Shown piece by piece: positions 23,898 to 35,438 of a stretch of DNA of 64,000 nucleotides; within the stretch, counting starts at the first letter, position 1, and each line of letters begins with the position of its first letter. The notes below the pieces were generated by a model. The model made no database searches and was not told the DNA's origin. It worked only from the letters and a program-made list of their open reading frames with translations. The stretch comes from Bugulina stolonifera. Taxonomy: Eukaryota > Bryozoa > Gymnolaemata > Cheilostomatida > Bugulidae. The position numbers and the translations under genes were made by a program. Location of the stretch: positions 14,460,158 through 14,524,157 of the forward strand of contig OW285195.1 in the NCBI GenBank assembly GCA_935421135.1, in the 5' to 3' direction.

Positions 23898-26800
23898 ATG
23901 ACATGTTCTCGTGCCACTCCACGGAGAATTGCCTTGCTTTGCGCCGCCGTTACCATCAGTCTTCTATTCATCATGACTCTACTCCGTGGAGATAGTCCCA
24001 GTAAGTAGAACACATGTTATACCTACATGTGTAATATTCAAGTTGGGGTGCTGGTATGTTGGTTGAGGACCCATGCCTTTTCTTTTGTAATTTTGACAAA
24101 GAAAATAGGTCCTCCATTTTGCTGGTTTCATCCTGTAAAGATAAAAGATATAATAGCGGAAAAGAAAATAATGCTTTTTCATCTAAAATGTTTGTGGAAC
24201 CTGGCTTTGTAAACAAGTTACAAGTAGGTTATGTTTCCCTTTATCTGTGCCCCTTCTGTACAAAATTGACCAAATTGATATGGCCAACCGTTGTGACACT
24301 CCTGAGCTCAGTCGCGTCATGACATAACACATATCCTGTGTATAGTTATTTCCTGTCCGTCAGCGAAAGAGCATATGATCTGTGCAGATGCACACAAATC
24401 TCGTTTGTGTTTCAGAGAAACCAACTCGCGCACCAGAAGTGAAACCTCTCAAGAGGTACGACTCTGACTTCTATGTGATTACTATGCTGAGTATATTCAA
24501 TGGTGAGTGAGTTATCTTTTTCTACTCGATCATCATGGTTAGTAGTTTAATAATAACCATGATTACATTTACATGATTGTAAACTATTAGCATATACATA
24601 TTATATTATTATATTATATAATTACAAATTATATTTACATATCTACATCATTACTGAGTTTTTAATTAAAATTTGAATTGAAGCCATTGTTACTGCTATT
24701 TTTTTAGTCATAAAGATAAGTAGATAAAGATAAGGCCAAGTAGACTGGATGCTCTTTGTTAGTTTGGAAAGGCAGATGTATTTTTACAGTGGATGATTCT
24801 AGAACAATGTTTTGAGTGGATGCCATCATATGTCATTGCTGTTATCACATGTTTGTATGTGGATTGTATGCATTCACTAGTTACAGATGCTACAAACACT
24901 TTTCAAATTATTCATGTTACTGAATCAATGGTTTTCCATATTGCACATAGATAAGGTGTTATCTTACCACAGCTGAATAAGGATCAACAGGGTTGATAAG
25001 TGGCAAGTTATAGGCCTAAATAGAGATAGAGCAATAAGGGGGCTCAGCCACTAGCTAAAGGGTATCATTAGTTAGCAATGTTAGCTGGTACAGTCCTCCA
25101 AATTAGCAAAATAATCCTTCAAAAATAGCATATAAATTGATCACATTTAGAAGGGAAATATCTCAAAATTAGCTAGGAAGTATTAGGAAATTAGCAGGGA
25201 GATCCCCGGATATTGGCAGGGAAATCCCTATCAATGAACAGGGAAATCCCTGAAGATTAACAGACAAATTCCTCACACTTAACTTTCATGCAAATTTTTG
25301 AATTTGCAACTGTTCGAAAAAGACAGTTCAAAACAGAACATTAGGGAAACTGCCAGTTCGAAACTCCAAACCCCAACCCCCCACGATTTCAACTAATTTT
25401 TTATTTTTAATATTATATTTCTTTTTTTTACTACACTAACTTGTAGAACACTAAAAAAGTTAACTATCTGTGAGTTGTGTTCTTCTAAATGTAATCTACA
25501 CAGTTTCAAATTGGTTGTTTTCCAAACGTCCGGTTTCAAAACGTCTTGTTTTGAAATGTCTCTTCACCCAAGTTTTTAGTGCTTTAATTTGTATTAGCCA
25601 TTTCCACATAAACAGAAGACAGGGACAGGTTCAATTAACCTAGGAACCATCCCCTACATCAAATGCTATTATCATTTGTAAATGATGGGAAGTAGCAGTA
25701 GCTGGTATATAGGCTAGATATTTGCTATCATTTACCCATTAGCTTTAATACATGAGTGGGTAGTATAAATAATAGTACCTTTTATAGATGATAGTGATTT
25801 ACTTACTGCTACATAATAGGTATACCCACAATACATACATGTAGGCCTACATTTATCTTGTATACTAATATAAGAAGTGGTTGCGAGCATGCATGTACAT
25901 GCACACTGTAAATAGTCAAGTAATTTGTATACTGCTGTTTTCTTTCATTGTTGAATTATTTTGCACATACACTGTAGATATGCATTTATGTACTTGTATG
26001 ATGTCAGCCTGAAAGGTCAATTTATATCTGCACTGTGCCCTGATACTATTGATTTACCTGATGGGTCTGCATCACAGCTACTGTTAGTTATATTACCCCC
26101 TCCCCCTATTCAGGTATTCTGATGGTATGTAGGGAAGCACACATAGCCCTAGCCCCTATAGAATGACAATGGGCTGCAGTATTGTACCCTCCCGTTCTTT
26201 AGAGGACTAGGAATCCAGGCTGTGCAGTATATCTCTACTATTCTGGTAACATTTTAGTGGTATACCATGGAATTCAAAACATGAATAGAATTAGCTCAAG
26301 CTTGGCAACTTGATTTGAATCTAGTTAGAAATGTTGGATTCATACATGACTTATAATATGACTCTACTAGCGGGTATCATTGTTGGACTGAAAACCCAAA
26401 CTGAGAGCTAGCCAGGTCTTAGAACTAAGGCTAAACTAATGGGACAACAAAATCTTCACTGGTAGAGCTTAGGCTAGAGCTAGGACAATTTAGAACCCAG
26501 GCTGCTGTATAAGAGGGGTAGGGTGAAGTGTAATTATGCAACATTCACACTGCCGTTTATACCAACTACTAGCAGCGAACGGCCAACGCTAACCACAACT
26601 ACATTATATAGTGACATGCTCCAGTGAGCGGTAGGGGTCAGCGAGTTCAACATGCTGAACTTTAAACCCCGCCGCTAACTAACACGTGCCAGCTATAGTG
26701 TGGTAATATAGTTAACCTATAAACGGCAATATGAATGTAGCATAAGAAAGATACTGTAATCTAGTTGGACCTGTTATCTTATACATGTTCATCATGGTGT

Positions 26801-29800
26801 TTGAAGATACCATTGATTGCAAATAAGAAACACTTTAGTTGAAAATTTCAAGTTATTGTATTATATTTTGCCAAAACAACAAGAGGAAATATCGTCAAAC
26901 ACACTGACTTGTTATGATTATATCATAATAACATAATAACATAGTACATTTATGTTCAATGGCTATATAATGATATAACGATATTATTTATAGTTCACAG
27001 TCACACTTGACAGCGATAACCATCCTAGTACAAAGGCATAGTGGCTGCTCGCCAATTCTATCCCGAACCTAAATAGCACTGAAAAGTTAGAACTAGCGAA
27101 GAACTGCTCTCTCTATGGTTATAATTTCATTTTTTAAATGTTTTTTTAGGTAAGCGATGGCCCAAGTATGACAACTATACCATTGAAGAGCTCAATGAAA
27201 GAGATGATGAATATATGGAGACTCTAGAATTCAATATAAATAGAGAGTTTGTAAAGGAAGTACATCTGTTCTACTTGGATGATAGCGCACTGCAAGTATG
27301 TATTTTATTTGACAGGAATATACAGTAAATCAAGTATATTTAGCACCAGTCACTAAATAATTCATGGCTTCTTTCTGCGTGCCAGATTGAGGTGTCCATG
27401 TCGCAACTTGTGGTGTTGTAATACGAGGAGTAGAAACAAAACAATCAGACTTTGTTAAGAACCAAGGAATAACGGGCGGTTCAAGAGGTACAGTTAGGCG
27501 CAACTTTGTAGATTTTGCAAATTTTCAGTCCATATAACTTCAACCTGTAGAAATCTTCAGTTCTACAGTTTAAAGTGTGAAACCTGTAGAATCTGAACTT
27601 TAGAATTCTTCAGTTCAACAGTTAAAAACTAGAGGTACTGTACGGTTAGAAAATAAGTTCAATTCCAGGTTGTCTTCGCTATAAAATTATTCCCAAATGA
27701 CACATAATATTTTTATTTAGTAACAATTATAATAAATATTAGTAGCAGGCCTTATGATTTTTATATTAAATGTAAACTACCATTGAATTGTCCTAATTAA
27801 AATATAGGCCATCTCTAAAATAGATGTTATCTACGTTAATGCTTCAAGTCGGAACTAAAAGTTTGAAAGTTGAAACACAAGTTGTATTTCCCCTTCCTAC
27901 CTACCACACAGGGTTTACATCATGAAATAAATATAACTATTCACATCACAAGTGTATGTATCAGCGTAGATGAGTTAGTATTGCAGGACTAGACATTTGA
28001 AAGAAAGAAAAAATTAAACTTTGTGTAAAAATTTGTTATTATTTGGATAATATCCACATCCCCATAATTTCTCTACATCTAATACAGATCATGTTTGGAT
28101 GACTCATTCAGTTTTAGTGATTCATTCTGGGAGTTGTTATCCCCTTGCACTAGATTTGCAACTTATGCTAGGGCCACACTGACGCGATTTTTTGTGCGAA
28201 TAGCGAATTTTGGCCAAAGGCGAATTCGCAAATCGCAAATTTTGTGCAAATTCGCGCAAAATTAGCGATTTCGCACTCGCTGATTTCAATCAGCTAATTC
28301 GCAACTCGCTAATTTGTGATTGGCCAATTTTTACTTGTCACGTTACTGTCACGTGTTCAGAGCCACGGGTTTTCAATCAATCATGAGTTTAAACTATTAT
28401 ATTAAAATATTTATTTTAACTGGTGAATAAAATGACTACTTCCGTTTGCAAAAATTGTGTAAATCGAATGAAAGTAAGAATAAAATAATTATTTTATTTT
28501 AATTATAATTTTATTTTACATTTTTCGGAGTTCTAGTTCTGCAGTGAATGGGAAACGTGACCGGGGATAATAATTTTTGATCCCTCATTGGGTGAAATCA
28601 ATGCGAATTCGCTTATAGCTTTTGCAGTGTGGCATGCTTGATTATGATTTGCGAATTCGCCTTTGGCCAAAATTCGCTATTCGCAAGAAAATTCGCGTCA
28701 GTGTGGCCTAAGCATGAAGGCTGGAGCATAATATAGTCTATGATGTAGCCTAATTTCTAATATGAGCATGTGACCAACATAGGCTACCCACCCATTCTTT
28801 TGGAGAAATTGGAGCTACAGCTACATGTACATGTAGTTACCAGTGTACACAGTCAGTCAGTTGCTAATTGCTACTGTTTACTGTGCCAAACCCTATCTTT
28901 CACCGATGTGTTGATTTAGCATGGCATAGGGCCTACATCTACATGTCTTATATATTTTATACATTCATATCGTGCAACATTGCTATTTCTAGGTGGTTAT
29001 GTCACGTAATTTTATCAATGGACACAAGATTGTTCCTGTAAAAAGAGAAAGAAGATTGCATATGGCCGACTTTTTCATCTACTCATCTCAAAACCTGATA
29101 GACAAGGCAGTAATCGCAATGAATGGAGATATAAGTAAGTGTATGCAGTTGGTGATATGGTGTCGGCCAACAGTGTATGTATACATATCTATGTACATAT
29201 CTATGTTCCTAAGTTGTAGTAGCCTAGAGCATATGACTTGTCTAATGCTACTGACTGAACTAGTAGAGTAACTCACTAGTCACTACATATAAACACAATA
29301 TAGACAGCAAACAGACTAGTAACCCCACTTAGGGAAGTATTCACCTTTGATAATGCTTCTCATCTGTAAATAGAATAGAGTTTATTTTACAAACAAACCC
29401 CTTTATCTATGAAGTCTAGCCTTTGTACCATCCCCTCCCAGAAACTTTGTGTATCTCTTTTTGGCTAAGGGTGATTCTGTAGTTTCATAAGCTGGATGAC
29501 AGCTGTGGTTAACTACTTCACATTCCAATAGATGAATGACAGGTGCCCTAGAAGGAAGTAAATGTTATACAGTAAAACTATCACTGTATATTATGGTAAC
29601 CTGATTACCATACCTGGCTGTAGGCCACAGTGTAGATATGTGCTGCGATGAGCTATGAATAGACTGTGGTTCTATGCTGCTGGTACCATAAGACGAGGGT
29701 GGGTACCATGTAGCGAAGTAAGGGTTGTATCAAACAGCCGTTTATTGTGAGAGTTGTGTCACTGGGGGAACATTATGGATGCCATGTTGAACCCATAGAA

Positions 29801-32800
29801 CCAATCAAAACTGCCGATAGAAAGATTTGACTAATAAAATCCATTGTTACTGGGCCCAATATGGCCTCTTGTTGACTTCCGGTGGCGTAACTCTCTCAAT
29901 AAACGGCTTTGGTATCAACTGTTTAGCTATTGATATGTGTGTTGTTTATCTGTATGCTGTACATTGTACACTGCATGTGTTATATCTGTAGCTAATAGGT
30001 ATATGCACTACTTTTAGTGTTAGGGAAGGGGTTCGAGTTTATCGATACAGAGAGAATGAGAGACGAGAAAGTTCTGTACTCTCTAACCCGGCATGGTGTC
30101 GACAAGCGTGATATAAACAAGTGTACAACAATCAACATGTGCCTTGATAAACCATACCAAGGTAAGTACCTTTACTTATACACAAATATACGTGTACAGC
30201 TATGTACACCTATTTACACGTACGTACACGCATATTCTCTATTCTAAACTGTAATCTGAAGTACTGGCTATAATTACGATTATTATTAATATTAATATAA
30301 TACAGTAATTACCATTTTTGTGTGTATTTAGCTCTGCACTTGGGATAACAATTGATGCATAGTAATCGTAAATAGATTAAAAACAACCAACATAACAGGC
30401 AGCAGTGTATACTGCAGACTGGATAGTGTTGACTCTATAGTACTTAGAGCACCTGCTGTAACTTATGCATGTGCTTTACAGGTTCCCATGACACTCATAT
30501 CTTCAGGTTAGGATCTCCACTAAATGAAACTTTAATATTAGACAGACTAGATTATCCAATCAACATGTGGCAAGCAGAGAACGGTGAGACAACTCTTAAT
30601 ATGCAACTCTTTGGATTATAATATTGTGTCAAACGTGTATGAATGGTAGTAGGATAACTCCTTATATTATACTGTGTTACATGGTAAGATAACTCCTTAT
30701 ATTATACTGTGTTACATGGTAGGATAACTGCTTATATTATACTGTGTTACATGGTAGGATAACTCCTTATATTATACTGTGTTACATGGTAGGATAACTG
30801 CTTATATTATACTGTGTTACATGGTAGGATAACTCCTTATATTATACTGTGTTACATGGTAGGATAACTCCTTATATTATACTGTGTTACATGGTAGGAT
30901 AACTCCTTATATTATACTGTGTTACATGGTAGGATAACTGCTTATATTATACTGTGTTACATGGTAGGATAACTGCTTATATTATACTGTGTTACATGGT
31001 AGGATAACTCCTTATATTATACTGTGTTACATGGTAGGATAACTCCTTATATTATACTGTGTTACATGGTAGGATAACTCCTTATATTATACTGTGTTAC
31101 ATGGTAGGATAACTGCTTATATTATACTGTGTTACATGGTAGGATAACTCCTTATATTATACTGTGTTACATGGTAGGATAACTCCTTATATTATACTGT
31201 GTTACATGGTAGGATAACTCCTTATATTATTATACTGTGTTACATGGTAGGATAACTGCTTATATTATACTGTGTTACATGGTAGGATAACTTCCTATAC
31301 TAAAAACTCATTCAGACATCCAACTGTACATACGTTATGCAGTATATACAGTTTACTATAATATCTGTACTTGATACTCTAGAGTCTAGGCTTTCTATAT
31401 AATTGCTGCAAGTACGTGTACGTGTAGCATATATATGTATGTACAATTTATGTAATTGGCTGGCAGGTGTACATGTACGTGTAGCATATATATGTATGTA
31501 TGTAATTGGCTGGCAGGTGTACATGTACGTGTAGCATATATATGTATGTATGTAATTGGCTGGCAGGTGTACATGTACGTGTAGCATATATATGTATGTA
31601 TGTAATTGGCTGGCAGGTGTACATGTACGTGTAGCATATATATGTATGTATGTAATTGGCTGGCAGGTGTATATGTACGTGTAGCATATATATGTATGTA
31701 TGTAATTGGCTGGCAGGTGTATATGTACGTGTAGCATATATATGTATGTATATAATTGGCTGGCAGGTGTATATGTACGTGTAGCATATATATGTATGTA
31801 TGTAATTGGCTGGCAGGTGTATATGTACGTGTAGCATATATATGTATGTATATAATTGGCTGGCAGGTGTATATGTACGTGTAGCATTATATATGTATGT
31901 ATATAATTGGCTGGCAGGTGTATATGTACGTGTAGCATTATATATGTATGTATGTAATTGGCTGGCAGGTGTATATGTACGTGTAGCATTATATATGTAT
32001 GTATGTAATTGGCTGGCAGGTGTATATGTACGTGTAGCATATATATGTATGTATATAATTGGCTGGCAGGTGTACATGTACGTGTAGCATATATATGTAT
32101 GTATGTAATTGGCTGGCAGGTGTACGTGTACGTGTAGCATTATATATGTATGTATGTAATTGGCTGGCAGGTGTATATGTACGTGTAGCATTATATATGT
32201 ATGTATGTAATTGGCTGGCAGGTGTACACATTAGAAGTAGACACAGTACTTCCCTAGAGCCTCTAGGGAAGTACTTTATCTACCTCTAATGTACACCATA
32301 ACATTTATAATGACATATTTCATACTAACTGCTTGTGTTACCAGCATATTGCATTAAATGTACACGTGATGTATATAATACATCATTATGGTATATGATA
32401 AATTATATATCTACAAACATGCATAATTATAATGGTTACAATTATGGAAATAATAATATTGTTATGATTAGAGTTGTCTTCTCTTCTGGTTAATGAGAGA
32501 AGACAACTTTGTATTATCAATTTATAATCTTACTTTATATTATTATTATTAGTATTATTGATTGATGTTATCATACATGTACTGTGCACACGTTATTGCC
32601 TGTATATTTCAGGGATGATATGGACATTCAAGAATTTACTACATTATACAGTGAGAAACCCTTGTAAAGTGTTACACTCTCACCATAACCACTGCTCTAA
32701 GGTTCATGGACCTAAAGAGACTCCAGACAGAAAGTACTCTATCTCCACCATACCAAAAATGGGATGGAAATGGCAGATGGTATTAGATAGCTTTATTTAT

Positions 32801-32845
32801 GTAGATGAGACACTGTATTATGGTAATGGCTCAAAACCAATATAA
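23898..32845 (+). CDS. GT-B: type II membrane glycosyltransferase-like protein, 7 exons
   Basis: Exons: 23898-24000, 24416-24502, 27150-27295, 28993-29134, 30018-30161, 30482-30583, 32613-32845, joining in frame to 318 codons plus stop. The first ATG is chosen because it opens MTCSRATPRR followed by a 17-residue hydrophobic anchor. The stem is shorter than in GT-A. Domain motifs match GT-A: VITMLSIFNGKRWPKYDNY, VHLFYLDDSAL, RLHMADFFIY, MNGDI, LYSLTRHGVDK, SHDTHIFRLG, NPCKV and NHCSKVHG. Every exon phase equals GT-A, so the two are tandem duplicates. Exon 6 differs from GT-A by about one base in 102, while exons 5 and 7 are clearly diverged, pointing to gene conversion. Predicted lumenal Golgi sugar transferase; donor and acceptor unknown. 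Confidence 0.82.
26536..26743. mobile_element. MITE (208 bp) in GT-B intron 2
   Basis: Ends ATGCAACATTCACACTGCCG and, inverted, CGGCAATATGAATGTAGCAT, with TTTATA just inside both. It is the same family as 6765-6991, in opposite orientation. Confidence 0.8.
28171..28708. mobile_element. MITE with GGCCACACTGACGCG ends (copy 2) in GT-B intron 3
   Basis: Same terminal repeats as 763-1309, flanked by TA (28169-28170 and 28709-28710). The interior is inverted relative to copy 1. Only scattered substitutions separate the copies, so this family was recently active. Confidence 0.85.
29727..29922. mobile_element. MITE (about 195 bp) in GT-B intron 4
   Basis: Left arm TATCAAACAGCCGTTTATTG then TGAGAGTT; right arm AACTCTCTCAATAAACGGCT then TTGGTATCAAC. 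The arms pair over about 30 bp with a few mismatches. No coding capacity. Confidence 0.75.
30640..31290. repeat. 35-bp minisatellite in GT-B intron 6
   Basis: The unit is ACATGGTAGGATAACTCCTT then ATATTATACTGTGTT, about 18 copies, with a CTCCTTAT/CTGCTTAT dimorphism scattered through the array. Its core matches the 38-bp repeat of GT-A intron 6. Confidence 0.95.
31412..32236. repeat. 50-bp minisatellite in GT-B intron 6
   Basis: About 16 copies of a unit containing AATTGGCTGGCAGGTGTA, CATGTACGTGTAGCAT and ATATATGTATGTA. Copies split into ACATGTACG (5' part) and ATATGTACG (middle) variants, with a few ATTATATATG length variants. Long Tyr/His/Thr-rich open frames on both strands are by-products of the unit length. 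Confidence 0.95.
32221..32297. repeat. Long hairpin at the end of the 50-bp array
   Basis: GGTGTACACATTAGAAGTAG and CAGTACTTCCCTAGAG are followed at once by the inverted CTCTAGGGAAGTACTT and CTACCTCTAATGTACACC. The stem is about 35 bp with few mismatches and its outer end overlaps the last minisatellite unit. Confidence 0.88.
32470..32510. repeat. AGTTGTCTTCTC hairpin
   Basis: AGAGTTGTCTTCTCTTC then GAGAGAAGACAACTTTG, a member of the dispersed short hairpin family, in GT-B intron 6. Confidence 0.75.
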
Positions 32846-33597
32846 CCACTAAACCACTTTGACCATTTTGTTTTTACTGTATATAATGCTATAAATATAA
32901 CTGGAAACAGCTAGTCATTTCATACAATAGTCATCAACAGTCCTTTGTCAATCATCCTTAATACTAACTACCTACAAAGCTGTGATAGAGACATTCCAGA
33001 CAGAATTAAGTATTAGTATTTTAATATAGTGAACTTGCTTGGGCTAGACTAGGTAGTTCTTTATTGGCGTATATATCTGGTCTTCTTAGTGACAATACTT
33101 GACTTATACTTGTACTCTGGGTAAACTGATCCTCAGGAATTTTGTACACACTGGTACTTGTGCAAACGGGTGCACCTGTACCCATATTATAAAAGTGCAT
33201 GACTGTGCACTATGAAGTTTTATTACAAATAAAGAGTAGTTACTAATTAGTCCATTTCATTAAGATTCTGTAGGTTCACTAATTAGTAAGATAAAATGCC
33301 AAATGGTCTTTGTTCCTAAAAGGTTGAACACCCTTCTTGCAGTATTATTACGTTGTATTTGGTCTCACAATAATAAGAGTATAAGTATCAGCTTACTGCT
33401 AAATAATTGAATTAGACATATTTATTATTATATGCATATTTTAATGAGAGTAGATGTTCAAAAAATGTTGTTTAAAATCGTTTGGTTAAATGTTGAATGA
33501 GCTTATACTTCATATTACGATAACATAATTTATTTGAACTCACCAGCATTAATTATACTGCTAACCTCTACATGTTGGTTGGTGCAGCTGCTATTCT
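32846..33597. other. 3' flank of GT-B
   Basis: Contains the likely GT-B polyadenylation signal at 33228-33233. No further exon was recognised. Confidence 0.45.
33228..33233 (+). terminator. Polyadenylation signal AATAAA, GT-B
   Basis: The first clean AATAAA downstream of the GT-B stop, about 385 bp into the 3' flank. Confidence 0.5.
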
Positions 33598-33775
33598 ATG
33601 GAGTCTATGGTTCCAGGGGACCAGACAGAACGAACATATCATTTTAATTTGTTAAACAAACTCGACAGTGTTTTCCATGCCAGTCTTAAACCCTTCAAGG
33701 CTGGTATGCTGTTTCATGTTAGAGATGTGAAATCGAAGAAAAGGAACCCTATAGGCACAATTCCAGAGTATACAC
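33598..33775 (+). pseudogene. Open frame interrupted by a hAT insertion
   Basis: A protein-like frame starts after a possible acceptor (GGTGCAG near 33588), contains an ATG at 33598 and runs 59 codons without a stop to the hAT insertion point. If the element and one target copy are subtracted, the frame continues to a stop near 35091. The product is unrecognised (basic, e.g. HASLKPFKAGMLFHVRDVK). It may be a host exon hit by a transposon, or chance. Confidence 0.25.
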
Positions 33776-35016
33776 CAGGGATGCCCAAACTTTTTGGCGG
33801 GAAGGGACAAATTCTAAAAGTGCACCAGGGGAAGGGACACCTAGTTTTTTCTGCTGCATTTATGCAGTTATTAAAAAGAAAATTTGATCATGATGCAATA
33901 CGAGTTATTTTATAGTTATAACACGTGTATCCATTGCGTTTGTTTTAACCAAAGTATAACAGCAATAGTCATCCACTTTTGGGAGTACACGAAAAAAATA
34001 AAGGTAGAAACAGACTGGCAAATTTTGCGCTGTTATTGGCAGCGAAGTGATGGTGGAGCGGCAGGCCGTCTCAAAATTGAGCAAAAATGCCTTGTTCGCC
34101 AAATATAACGCATGCTATGTTTAATATTTCATGTTTCACTTTCGATAACGCTGGCTTCTGATTGGCCAGCAAAGTTTTTACCGACTCCATTCCTCACTTC
34201 CGTCTGTAAACAAAAATTCAAAATTGATTATAATGTGATTGTCCACATATGAGACATAAAAATAATTACTTGCGTTGGCACAAATGCTCAGACTAGAAAT
34301 TGAGTGCATGGAGGAAACATTGCTAGTACGTGTTGTTCAGTGGGAAAAGTTGTCAAGCTGGCAAAAGTGGTGGAAACGCAGCGAAAATATTCGCAAATGA
34401 GATTCGGCCTTAAGATTAAAAGAGTTTATGTCAGCAAATTAAATGAAAATTGTAATGAATCTTTTATGCGTGTTACATAATTCACTTGTGAACGCAACTA
34501 TTAGTGGGCGGCATGAAATTGTCCTTTCTTTTGTATCATCTTAAAGTCTGTGCTCCTTTAGTAGCTGTCTGGTATGTTTATCAGCCAATCTTGGCTGATT
34601 TTTGCTTTTAATATAGTTCAGGTGACTGAACAAACTCTTACACAAGAATGTGCTACCAAAGAGTGTCATCAGTTTGACAGCAATTTTAGATAATTTGGAG
34701 TAGCTGCGCTTTCCACTTGACTCTGTCTTCAGCTCTTGGCACTGTGATTAGGTCAATCGGGCCATCAATTTTCTATAGGTTTTAAATCTGTGGCTGAAAT
34801 CATCTATGTCAGCTATAAATATTTTGGGATTTCCAAATGTGGGGATTTTTTTCACATTGTGATGTACTTTTAACTGTGACTTAAACAGTGTAATTGCTTT
34901 CACTACTCAGTCACAAAAAGACATGTATGCATGCAAAATTTGAGAAGTGGTGAAGGGACACCAAAATCCATGCAAAGGGACACTGTGTCCCTTAGGGACA
35001 CATTTGGGCATCCCTG
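33776..35016. mobile_element. Non-autonomous hAT element (1,241 bp)
   Basis: Starts CAGGGATGCCCAAAC and ends TTTGGGCATCCCTG. The perfect 8-bp target duplication is GTATACAC (33768-33775 and 35017-35024). Subterminal GGGACA/TGTCCC motifs occur at both ends. The 1.2-kb interior has no long frame and no recognisable transposase. Confidence 0.93.
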
Positions 35017-35438
35017 GTATACACAATGTGCATGTACATTCTACCAATCTCTGTGTTTGGAGTTACTACTCCACGTGTACAAGATACAGTAACTCCAAAA
35101 AGTTGATAGGATTCGATTTACCTCGAATGTCAAAAACAACACAGGCTTTGCCTTGCTTACAATAACATAGTTTATGGAAATGTCAGATTGTTTAGTAATA
35201 TGCAAAACCAGAAGTTGTCTGCTCCAAGGAGCTCTAGCTCCTAGTCTTAGATAATAGATCACTAGCTACATGGACAACTGTACTACAATGTACACCGCAC
35301 ATTAGACCTGCACATTAGACCTGCGTATGTACATGTAGCAGCGCTGTCTATAGCTTTTCCAGCTTTCATATCTACAAGTAGTATGGTTTGTATACTTGTG
35401 TATTGGTTTGAGAAGTATATAAGTCATATGGTTAGAGA

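Noticed and set aside
31312..32289. Tyr/His/Thr-rich frames up to 247 codons
   Set aside because: Run across the 50-bp minisatellite in GT-B intron 6 and change frame with unit length.
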